Of a DNA stretch of 5,331 nucleotides, positions 1-4,725 are shown piece after piece. The stretch's first letter is position 1. Every line of letters begins with the position of its first letter. This stretch comes from CAZFQD01 sp964520885. GTDB lineage: Bacteria > Bacillota > Clostridia > Oscillospirales > SIG519. The notes beneath the pieces were generated by a model that had not been told where the DNA came from, ran no database searches, and was given only the letters and a program-made list of their open reading frames with translations. Made by a program: the position numbers and the translations under genes. The stretch is taken from the NCBI GenBank assembly GCA_964520885.1, contig CAZFQD010000136.1, forward strand, positions 1-5,331, written 5' to 3'.

Positions 1-10
1 AATAAAAAAA

Positions 11-16
11 AGGAGG
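11..16 (+). promoter_or_regulatory. Strong Shine-Dalgarno site for the coiled-coil gene
   Basis: AGGAGG lies 7 bases upstream of the ATG at 24, an ideal match to the 16S anti-SD with ideal spacing. It fixes the start of the first gene and supports it being really translated, despite its low-complexity protein. Confidence 0.85.
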
Positions 17-23
17 TAATTAA

Positions 24-590
24 ATGTCAACCCCAATGGATACCTATTATTCTTCAAAAATCAATATTTCACAAAAGGAATATGATAACGAGAAAAAAGC
101 CAAATTAAACGACATTGAAAAATCTTATAAAAACCAATATGAAAAAATCATTAATGCCAAAAATGTTAAGGATAGTGATTTTAGTAATAAAGAAAAAACA
201 TATAAAGATAAAACAAATATTTTGAAAAGCAATGCTTTTGTTATGGGGAAAATTTTAAAAAAACGCATTGGCACAATTGATAGTTTGCATGGAGTTAATA
301 ATTCGGGTTTAACAAAAAGGTCAAATGAAAAGTCCGATTTTACAACAAATAAAAAAGTATTAGATTATAATAATCAGTTAAAAAGCGATATTCAGACTAC
401 AAATGAGCAAAAAAATAAAAATCAAAAGGATGCCTTTGATAAGTTAAATTCTTTAAATTTAGAAACAAACAGAAAAAAGCAAAAAGTTGAGGACGATTAT
501 AAACTAAAACTCCAAAAACTTTATAATCAAATTGAACTAACCAAGAGGCAATATAACGCAAAAGAACTTGAAAAGAAGCTAAAAAGCTAA
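24..590 (+). CDS. Hypothetical lysine/asparagine-rich coiled-coil protein (188 aa)
   Basis: I do not recognise a family. The 188-residue product is very hydrophilic and rich in K, N, D, E and Q. It has no signal peptide, membrane segment or cysteine. Long charged helical stretches at about residues 15-65 and 115-186 look like coiled coils. A short less charged middle (about residues 68-100, with the local string GTIDSLHGVNNSG) could be a hinge or a small folded part. The start at 24 is set by a perfect AGGAGG 7 bases upstream. It lies on the same strand as the phage tail and lysis block but is separated from it by 138 bp holding repeat sequences, so it need not share their transcript. It could be a tail-module accessory protein, a structural spacer, or cargo of the prophage; position and coiled-coil character fit any of these. 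Coding status is well supported; function is unknown. Confidence 0.75.
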   Translation: MSTPMDTYYSSKINISQKEYDNEKKAKLNDIEKSYKNQYEKIINAKNVKDSDFSNKEKTYKDKTNILKSNAFVMGKILKKRIGTIDSLHGVNNSGLTKRSNEKSDFTTNKKVLDYNNQLKSDIQTTNEQKNKNQKDAFDKLNSLNLETNRKKQKVEDDYKLKLQKLYNQIELTKRQYNAKELEKKLKS

Positions 591-631
591 GTAACAAGTA
601 ACAAGTAACAATGAACAGGGAGCAAGTAACA
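590..631 (+). repeat. Degenerate 7-bp tandem repeat (AGTAACA)n
   Basis: Six consecutive heptamers start at the last base of the preceding stop codon: AGTAACA three times, then ATGAACA, GGGAGCA, and AGTAACA again. Four of the six units are identical. Nothing in it suggests coding. It looks like the short intergenic tandem arrays (AACAATGAACAGT-like) I recall from Clostridia genomes; that comparison is from memory. Confidence 0.75.
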
Positions 632-675
632 GATAAATGTAGAATGAGTAACGAATTTGACATTTTAGAGTGTAG

Positions 676-695
676 GGAACGGTTTTAACCGTTCC
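676..695. repeat. Perfect 9-bp palindrome, REP-like, within a GTAGGG...CCG context
   Basis: GGAACGGTT and AACCGTTCC form a perfect inverted repeat around a TT centre (an 8-bp stem with a TTTA loop as RNA). It is preceded by TGTAG. No T-run follows on either strand, so it is not a classical Rho-independent terminator. The form, TGTAGGG plus a palindromic core plus CCG, resembles short dispersed palindromes found in many Clostridia; this is inference from memory. It lies about 33 bp upstream of the tail fibre start and could fold in the 5' leader if transcription reads through. Confidence 0.7.
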
Positions 696-713
696 GAGTA
701 GATAAAACTTATG

Positions 714-719
714 AAAGGA
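714..719 (+). promoter_or_regulatory. Shine-Dalgarno site that decides a TTG start
   Basis: AAAGGA, followed by TGAT, sits 9 bases before the TTG at 729. No in-frame ATG lies near that point, and the ATG at 711 opens a frame that stops after three codons. The site therefore supports TTG as the real start of the tail fibre gene. Confidence 0.7.
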
Positions 720-728
720 TGATAAATT

Positions 729-2849
729 TTGAAACATATTGATTTTACAATTGATATTGGTGGAACAGTAAGTTGCACTACAAGCGGAGTATTGGTAAGC
801 GGAGAAAATTTTGCAACGAGGATTACGGCAGTATTTCCAAACGAGTTAGCAGACTATGATAAATACATAATTTTTCACACAAAAAATGGGGTAATAAATA
901 TTGAGGACAATAGGGTGTTTAGCATTGAAGTAGTAATGCAAAACAGTTACTTTGATATACCTTTAGCCTTAATTAATGCTGTAATTGATGAGATTTCTTT
1001 TAGAGCCGTTAATGCTGAAGGGAAGGTATATCCTAGTGTATCTTGTGCTTTTCCACCAATTATGGATACTCTTTTGCCGGATAGCTCTGCGGCAATAGAG
1101 CCTTTACTTACAGGACTTGTGCTAAATGAAGGGCAAAACATATTAATAACCGAAAGTGTTGTAGGGACTACAAAAAATCTTACTTTTTCATTAAAAAGCC
1201 CACTTGAAAGTCCAATAGAAATTTGGGAGGTAAATGGGCTAACTGATGCACTATTGTTAGATAATAAAGCAGACAAAGTGCCAACAGCAACGCAGGATAA
1301 CTTTGTTTCTTTTGACGATGTGGGAAATATAAAGGATAGTTTAAACAAAGCAAGTGATTTTGTATTACAAAGCAAATTACCTATTGAAAAGTGGGACGCA
1401 ACAAAAACTTATGCTACAAATGATATGGTATATTATCTTAACACAAAAATAAGCGGTTATACTTGTTATAGGGCTAAAAGAGAAACTTTAAATGATATTC
1501 CAAGCCAAAGTGAAGATGATTGGGAAACCTTTACTGTTGACTATGCTGAGTATGCTACTGTTGCCAGAGATTATTTAGAAGGATACGAAATAGACACAGC
1601 ATTGTTGGAAAAAATCCCAAAAACGGATATAATTAATGACTTAACAACAGGGGGAACAACGAAAGTTTTATCTGCTGAACAAGGAAAAACACTTCAAGAT
1701 AATAAGGCACAAGCATACAATGTATACGATGGTTTTAGTGGTGGTTCAATGGCAAGTGCAAGTTCTGGTGGTGCAGTTGGTTATGTTGCAAGTACAGGTT
1801 CAGGTGGTGCAGTTGGTTATGGGGCTTCCGCAGGTTCAGGTGGTGCAGTTGGTGAGGGTTCAGTTACAACAGATGGCTTTGCAGGTGGTAAAAATGCAAA
1901 AACACAAGATGGCGAAGCATCTATTGACGCAATTCAATTAGGCACAGGAACAAATCAAACTCCAAACTCATTACAAGTTTATAGTTATGTATTAATGAAT
2001 GCAGACGGTTCTATTCCTGCCGAACGAACAGCAGATAAAGAGCCTCTAAAAGGCGAAGACGATAACTATGTAACTGATGCAGAAAAAGTTGTTATTGGCA
2101 ACACAAGTGGAGCTAATACAGGAGATGAAACTGTATCTACAATAGGAACTCTAATTAATGGAGCAGATGCAAAAACTACTCCTGTTGACGCAGATATGGT
2201 TGGTTTAATGGATAGTGCTGATAGTAATACTACTAAAAAGTTATCTTGGGCATATATCAAGTCAACATTATTAACAGCATTTAAGAATGTAGCTAGTGGT
2301 TTAGCAGGACTTGACGCAAATAGTAGAATTGCAGTAGCACAATTACCAACCGCTGTTGGAAGAAAAATAGCTTCGTATATTGTAACAGGAGAACTATACG
2401 AAATTAGTTTTTCTGCCGAAGGACTTATTGATATTAATAGAGACGGGGGAGTATATAGAATTGTTGCTCAATATAGTGGGTTAAGTGATGCTTATACTGG
2501 TCCTCTATATATGTATATTAATACCGATACTATGAATGATTTAAATGATTATTGTTCAGGTGTTGCAAGTGGAACTATGAGTTTAGTCGCTTCTATCGGC
2601 ACACAAGGTGCTCATAGTTATCATAGTGATATACTCTTAACTCTAAATTCACAAAGTGATTCTTTGGCACAAGCAAAATATGTTAAAGTCAGTATGACAA
2701 ATGCAACAACTATGGGTTCTGTCTTATCTGGACTATGGTGTAAAAAAACATCAGTCTCTAATATTACAGCAATTAAATTTGGTAATTTTGAAGAATATGC
2801 ACTGAATATAGGACTTGAAATATCAATTTATAGTATGGGGGATTTATAA
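729..2849 (+). CDS. Phage tail fibre / baseplate upper protein, receptor-binding (706 aa)
   Basis: This is a modular virion protein, probably trimeric, at the tail tip, likely to bind the host surface. Residues 1 to about 112 look like the beta-rich N-terminal domain of BppU-type baseplate proteins, the attachment end. Residues 221-268 (KW..TKTY...DMVYY...CYRA...W) resemble a small CBM5/12-like carbohydrate-binding fold with W222 and W265. Residues 304-323 carry the common fibre motif TTGGTTKVLSAEQGK. Residues 347-382 are three 12-residue glycine-rich repeats beginning GGAVG. They are followed by GFAGGKNAKT and AIQLGTGTN...LQVY, a string shared by gut phage fibres. Residues 459-511 (GANTGDET, KTTPVDAD..GLMDS) and 523-542 (SGLAGLDAN...QLPT) are further fibre modules. 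The last 160 residues are a likely receptor-binding head ending in the motif SNITAIKFGNF...IGLEISIY. It starts with TTG and overlaps the next gene by one base. Family call is firm; the ligand is unknown. Confidence 0.9.
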   Translation: MKHIDFTIDIGGTVSCTTSGVLVSGENFATRITAVFPNELADYDKYIIFHTKNGVINIEDNRVFSIEVVMQNSYFDIPLALINAVIDEISFRAVNAEGKVYPSVSCAFPPIMDTLLPDSSAAIEPLLTGLVLNEGQNILITESVVGTTKNLTFSLKSPLESPIEIWEVNGLTDALLLDNKADKVPTATQDNFVSFDDVGNIKDSLNKASDFVLQSKLPIEKWDATKTYATNDMVYYLNTKISGYTCYRAKRETLNDIPSQSEDDWETFTVDYAEYATVARDYLEGYEIDTALLEKIPKTDIINDLTTGGTTKVLSAEQGKTLQDNKAQAYNVYDGFSGGSMASASSGGAVGYVASTGSGGAVGYGASAGSGGAVGEGSVTTDGFAGGKNAKTQDGEASIDAIQLGTGTNQTPNSLQVYSYVLMNADGSIPAERTADKEPLKGEDDNYVTDAEKVVIGNTSGANTGDETVSTIGTLINGADAKTTPVDADMVGLMDSADSNTTKKLSWAYIKSTLLTAFKNVASGLAGLDANSRIAVAQLPTAVGRKIASYIVTGELYEISFSAEGLIDINRDGGVYRIVAQYSGLSDAYTGPLYMYINTDTMNDLNDYCSGVASGTMSLVASIGTQGAHSYHSDILLTLNSQSDSLAQAKYVKVSMTNATTMGSVLSGLWCKKTSVSNITAIKFGNFEEYALNIGLEISIYSMGDL
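1767..1874 (+). repeat. Three 36-bp (12-codon) in-frame tandem repeats in the tail fibre gene
   Basis: The core GGTGGTGCAGTTGG occurs at 1767, 1803 and 1839, exactly 36 bp apart, and encodes GGAVG each time. Units one and two also share the next codon, Tyr, and the GGTTCA before units two and three is the same. The protein pattern, a G-x-G-A-V-G strip followed by small residues, recalls the left-handed beta-roll repeats of YadA-like heads, so a trimeric shaft is plausible (inference). Confidence 0.85.
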
Positions 2850-3127
2850 TGAGTAGAATTGCAATTATAGGGCTAAACAACGAGGTTACATATTCCGAAG
2901 TTGAAAGAGGGCAAATTATTATTTCAGAAGAAATATTAGCAAGTCAAGTAAGACAAGATAGAAATGAACTCTTAGCACAAAGCGACTGGACACAACTTAA
3001 CGATAGTCCTTTAACACAAGAACAAAAAGAACGATACAAGATTTATAGACAAGCATTAAGGGATATTACCGAACAAGAGGGTTTTCCTTTAAGTGTGGTA
3101 TTTCCAAAACTTTTTGAGGAGGCTTAG
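2849..3127 (+). CDS. Phage tail (fibre) assembly chaperone-like protein (92 aa)
   Basis: The C-terminal half, residues 35-87 (RQDRNELLAQSDWTQL, then SPLTQEQ, YRQALRDITEQ and FP...VFPK), matches the conserved core of the Phage_tail_APC type domain (tail assembly chaperone). These proteins often sit immediately after a tail fibre gene and are thought to help fibre folding or attachment. Residues 1-34 form a more variable N-terminus with beta character. The ATG overlaps the fibre stop codon by one base (TAATG), which implies translational coupling, and GGGGGA at 2837-2842 provides the SD 6 bases upstream. There are no membrane segments. Family membership is well supported by the W-x-x-L...YRQALRDIT signature; that it acts on the adjacent fibre is inferred from position. 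Confidence 0.82.
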   Translation: MSRIAIIGLNNEVTYSEVERGQIIISEEILASQVRQDRNELLAQSDWTQLNDSPLTQEQKERYKIYRQALRDITEQEGFPLSVVFPKLFEEA

Positions 3128-3133
3128 CAAATA

Positions 3134-3355
3134 ATGGAGGAGAAAGAATTATTAGAAAGATTTGCACGATTAGAAAGGGATAGAGCAGTAACAGAGCAAA
3201 AATTAGAAAGCATTGGCGACAAAATTGATGCAATATCCAAGGATATAAGGGAATTAAAGGGCAAAAGTGGGCAACGCTGGGATATGGTTGTTAATCAAAT
3301 AATAATGGCAATAATTGCCGTTACAATAACTATTATATTAAAAGGCGGATTATAA
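3134..3355 (+). CDS. XhlA-like (hemolysin XhlA family) lysis-associated membrane protein (73 aa)
   Basis: The protein has a charged coiled-coil N-terminus (residues 1-43, LLERFARLERDRAVTEQKL and onward), a short linker with QRWD, and one C-terminal transmembrane helix (about 51-69, rich in I, V, A) ending KGGL. That architecture, size and position just before the holin and amidase match XhlA of Bacillus PBSX-type prophages, a membrane-associated partner of the holin in lysis. Its SD, GAGGAGG at 3116-3122, overlaps the end of the preceding gene and stands 11 bases from the ATG, slightly long. The architecture is shared by several short phage proteins with low sequence conservation, so the precise role is inference. 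Confidence 0.75.
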   Translation: MEEKELLERFARLERDRAVTEQKLESIGDKIDAISKDIRELKGKSGQRWDMVVNQIIMAIIAVTITIILKGGL

Positions 3356-3374
3356 AAGAAAGAAGGTTAAACAA

Positions 3375-3668
3375 ATGGAACAATTAATTAAAGAATTTCT
3401 AATCGATAAAGCACTTATACTATTACCTTGTTTAATGATTTTAGGTGCAATATTGAAAAACACACCAAAATTACCAAATTGGCTAATACCTTACATAATG
3501 CTTGTTTTGGGTATTTTAGGCGGTATTGGGCTAATAGGGTTTAATGCACAAGGCATAATTCAAGGAATTTTAGTTGCAGGCTCAGCAGTATTTACTCATC
3601 AATTAGTAAAACAAACAGGAGAGGGTATTTCTATTAATAGTTTTAATACAAAGGACGGTGGGCAATAA
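3375..3668 (+). CDS. Phage holin, A118-like (Phage_holin_5 type), 97 aa
   Basis: This small integral membrane protein is expected to make holes in the cytoplasmic membrane at the end of the lytic cycle and so let the endolysin out. Three hydrophobic segments are visible at about residues 11-28, 37-56 and 58-76, followed by a polar tail. Family hallmarks are ILKNTPKLPNWLIPY between the first two helices and QGIIQGILVAGSAVFTHQLVKQT over the third, which match the Listeria A118 Hol118 type. AGAAGG at 3361-3366, 8 bases upstream, supports the start. Its stop codon overlaps the endolysin start (TAATG), giving a coupled holin-endolysin pair. A short-form start further inside, as in some dual-start holins, is not evident here: Met21 lacks a good SD. 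Confidence 0.92.
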   Translation: MEQLIKEFLIDKALILLPCLMILGAILKNTPKLPNWLIPYIMLVLGILGGIGLIGFNAQGIIQGILVAGSAVFTHQLVKQTGEGISINSFNTKDGGQ

Positions 3669-4369
3669 TGAATTTAATTCAAAGTATATTGCCTATCTCT
3701 CCCAATTGCAGAGGTGGAACTAAAATGAAACCTAAATGGATAGTAATTCACGAAACAGGCAATAAAGACAAAGGAGCAAATGCAAAGGCACACGCAAGTT
3801 ATCTTTCTAATGTAACAAAAGCAAAAACTCCTTATGTGTCTTGGCATTTTACAGTAGATAGCGATGGAGTTTATCAGCACATTCCTGAGGATGAGATTTC
3901 GTGGAATGCAGGGGATTGGAATACTAACAGAGAAAATGGCGGTTGTGCAAAGGGTATTAGTATTGAAGCGTGTGTAAATTCAGATGGCGACTTTACTAAG
4001 GCAATGCAAAATGCCTATGAATTAGTGGCTTACTTAATGAAAAAGTGGGATTTGGGGGCAAATGTAGGGGGCATTGTTCGTCAACATTGGGAATTTACTA
4101 AAAAGAATTGCCCTGAAACAATAAGGGAAAAAGGAATTTGGCAAGATTTTTTAAATGGTTGTCAAGCAGAATTAGAAAAGTTAAACAAACCTATTCCTCA
4201 ACCTTCAATTGACTACAAGACTTTATATGAGCAAGGACAAAGTCTATTAGCACAAACAAAAAATGAATTGTTAATAGCAAAATCAAGGGCAGATTTATTA
4301 GAACCAAAAGCAATAAAACAACGAGATGCAATATTTGAAATAGATAAAATAATTCAAGCCACAAAATAA
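3668..4369 (+). CDS. Endolysin: N-acetylmuramoyl-L-alanine amidase, Amidase_2 family (233 aa)
   Basis: The enzyme cleaves the amide bond between N-acetylmuramic acid and L-alanine of peptidoglycan to release phage. Residues about 22-155 form the T7-lysozyme-like zinc amidase domain. The zinc ligands are H28 (WIVIHETGN), H140 (RQHWEF) and C148 (KKNCPET). K146 lies two residues before the cysteine as in T7 lysozyme, and E100 (GISIEACVN) and the SWHFTVD...D strip at 58-66 are typical. The N-terminal stretch (MNLIQSILP...GGTKMKPKW) agrees with related endolysins, which supports the first ATG. However, GAGGTGG at 3711-3717 gives Met20 (ATG at 3725) a better SD than the first start has. After a proline-rich linker (about 174-180) residues 183-233 are a charged helical or coiled-coil tail instead of a recognisable SH3, LysM or other wall-binding domain. 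There is no signal peptide, as expected with a holin. It is the last gene before the terminator. Confidence 0.95.
   Translation: MNLIQSILPISPNCRGGTKMKPKWIVIHETGNKDKGANAKAHASYLSNVTKAKTPYVSWHFTVDSDGVYQHIPEDEISWNAGDWNTNRENGGCAKGISIEACVNSDGDFTKAMQNAYELVAYLMKKWDLGANVGGIVRQHWEFTKKNCPETIREKGIWQDFLNGCQAELEKLNKPIPQPSIDYKTLYEQGQSLLAQTKNELLIAKSRADLLEPKAIKQRDAIFEIDKIIQATK
3711..3717 (+). promoter_or_regulatory. Internal Shine-Dalgarno site for a possible second endolysin start (Met20)
   Basis: GAGGTGG is followed after 7 bases by an in-frame ATG at 3725. A product from here (214 aa) would begin MKPKWIVIHETGN and keep the whole catalytic domain. The first ATG at 3668 has only AAGGA 12 bases away but is coupled to the holin stop. 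Either or both starts may be used. Confidence 0.45.
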
Positions 4370-4385
4370 TACTATTTCGCATTAG

Positions 4386-4435
4386 AAAAAGCAGAGATTT
4401 TTCACCTGAAAAGGTAGAAAAAACTCTGCTTTTTT
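4386..4435 (+). terminator. Rho-independent terminator of the lysis operon, probably bidirectional
   Basis: AAAAAGCAGAG (4386-4396) pairs perfectly with CTCTGCTTTTT (4424-4434). After one A-A mismatch, TTTTT pairs with AAAAA. After a C-G pair with one bulged A, ACCT pairs with AGGT around a GAAA (GNRA) tetraloop at 4408-4411. The 3' T-run lies right after GC-containing pairs, 17 bases after the endolysin stop. The A-tract on the 5' side gives a T-run on the other strand, so it may also stop leftward transcription coming from the ECF gene. Confidence 0.92.
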
Positions 4436-4443
4436 GGTATAAT
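4435..4443 (+). promoter_or_regulatory. Extended -10 promoter-like site directly after the terminator
   Basis: TGGTATAAT is a perfect TGn-extended -10 box. The -35 position 17 bp upstream (4415-4420, TAGAAA) is poor and lies within the terminator stem, but extended -10 promoters can do without a good -35. A transcript would start near 4450 and enter the MITE-like element. In such AT-rich DNA a chance match is possible. Confidence 0.4.
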
Positions 4444-4450
4444 ATAGTAA

Positions 4451-4561
4451 ATGAAAAACAATAAAATACAAACTAATTATCAAGTAAAATTTTCATTTGA
4501 AACAGATATTTTAATGCCACAATGGTGTTATACTACTCCTCTCCTAAAATACCAAATTTAA
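4451..4561 (+). CDS. Possible leaderless 36-aa small ORF running into the MITE-like element
   Basis: ATG at 4451 lies 7 bases after the extended -10 box, so a transcript would begin at or almost at the start codon; there is no SD. The product begins MKNNKIQTNYQVKFSFETD and ends inside the inverted-repeat element with ...YTTPLLKYQI. If the element inserted at TA (4529-4530) and is removed in thought, the frame would instead read TGT TAA and stop after 26 codons (ending PQWC). No homology is recognised. This is a low-confidence candidate, not an established gene. Confidence 0.2.
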   Translation: MKNNKIQTNYQVKFSFETDILMPQWCYTTPLLKYQI

Positions 4562-4670
4562 ACTTGCCTTTTTCTCGTTCTACTGCGTTGACAGAACCCA
4601 CCAATACACACAGTATTGGTGAAACCTGTCGCCTTGTATAACAAAAAAATTCTGCGTTTAAACTCGACAT
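4533..4670 (-). CDS. 45-aa ORF spanning the MITE-like element on the minus strand
   Basis: An uninterrupted frame runs from ATG (4670-4668), in one inverted repeat, to TAG (4535-4533), in the other. The product begins MSSLNAEFFCYTRRQVSPIL, continues with CVLVGSVNAVEREKGKFKFG and ends ILGEE. There is no SD ahead of the ATG (the upstream arm is CTCC-rich, the wrong sense), and the frame follows the element boundaries. It is therefore probably an incidental ORF carried by a repeat family, though such frames are often annotated as hypothetical proteins. No family recognised. Confidence 0.25.
   Translation of the reverse strand: MSSLNAEFFCYTRRQVSPILCVLVGSVNAVEREKGKFKFGILGEE
4599..4621. repeat. 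Central perfect 9-bp hairpin of the element
   Basis: CACCAATAC (4599-4607) and GTATTGGTG (4613-4621) pair fully around the loop ACACA. A further stem, GACAG (4590-4594) with CTGTC (4626-4630), lies outside it, so the centre of the element forms a two-tier stem. No T-run follows. Confidence 0.8.
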
Positions 4671-4692
4671 TTTAAGAGAGGAGTAGTATAAT
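4664..4692 (+). promoter_or_regulatory. Outward-facing sigma-A-type promoter at the right end of the element
   Basis: TCGACA (4664-4669, 5 of 6 to TTGACA) is followed after exactly 17 bp by TATAAT (4687-4692, 6 of 6). It straddles the right inverted repeat, fires rightward, and would start near 4699, reading against the 3' end of the ECF transporter gene. The mirror end has a weaker leftward version: TTGGTA (4555-4550), 17 bp, TATAAC (4532-4527). Best-looking promoter in the window by consensus; activity is not shown. Confidence 0.55.
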
Positions 4693-4698
4693 AGATAT

Positions 4699-4725
4699 AG
4701 TGCTTTATTTTAGAAATAAATCACT
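4699..4725. terminator. AT-rich hairpin overlapping the ECF gene stop codon, weak terminator candidate
   Basis: AGTG (4699-4702) pairs with CACT (4722-4725), and TTTATTT (4704-4710) with AAATAAA (4714-4720), with one C-T mismatch and a TAG loop. It covers the TGA stop of the leftward gene. No clear T-run follows on the minus strand, so termination is doubtful; the more distal hairpin at 4386-4435 may do this job. Confidence 0.35.

Larger units (their letters stand above)
4528..4691. mobile_element. MITE-like element with 23-bp terminal inverted repeats (164 bp)
   Basis: Bases 4528-4550 and 4669-4691 are inverted copies that match at 22 of 23 positions; the shared tip is TTATACTACTCCTCTC, and the one difference is C at 4544 against the complement of A at 4675. 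Inside, TTTAAAC (4557-4563) and GTTTAAA (4656-4662) can pair, and a perfect 9-bp hairpin stands at the centre. The tips allow reading as TACTACTCC...GGAGTAGTA flanked by TA on both sides (4529-4530 and 4689-4690). That is the target duplication of IS630/Tc1-mariner relatives, giving a 158-bp element. No transposase is present, so it would move only in trans. A structured RNA or REP-type repeat are alternatives. Confidence 0.7.

Noticed and set aside
590..631. CRISPR array
   Set aside because: Repeat unit of 7 bp without spacers; a simple tandem repeat.
397..663. 88-aa ORF on the minus strand
   Set aside because: It lies opposite the well-supported coiled-coil gene and its repeat-containing gap, has no SD, and its Leu/Phe-rich product is what antisense of Lys/Asn-rich codons gives.
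657..686. TTGACA at 657-662 as a -35 box for the tail fibre gene
   Set aside because: No acceptable -10 box at 16-18 bp spacing (CGGTTT, GGTTTT, ACGGTT); the spacing falls in the palindrome.
676..695. Palindrome as a terminator after the coiled-coil gene
   Set aside because: A stem is present but no T-run follows on either strand.
947..1375. 142-aa ORF on the minus strand within the tail fibre gene
   Set aside because: Antisense shadow of a long, domain-rich gene; no SD and no recognisable domain.
1720..1941. 73-aa ORF in a second forward frame, rich in V and Q
   Set aside because: Frame-shifted reading of the 36-bp glycine-rich repeats in the tail fibre.
2066..2260. 64-aa minus-strand ORF
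   Set aside because: Antisense shadow of the tail fibre gene, with no initiation signal.
3674..3880. 68-aa minus-strand ORF
   Set aside because: Antisense to the conserved amidase domain; cysteine-rich by chance, no SD.
4191..4382. 63-aa hydrophobic minus-strand ORF
   Set aside because: Antisense to the coiled-coil tail of the endolysin; the hydrophobic run is the complement of Lys/Glu/Gln/Asn-rich codons.
4588..4616. TTGACA inside the MITE-like element as a promoter
   Set aside because: Sequence at the -10 distance (CAGTAT and neighbours) is a poor match, and the region is part of the central hairpin.
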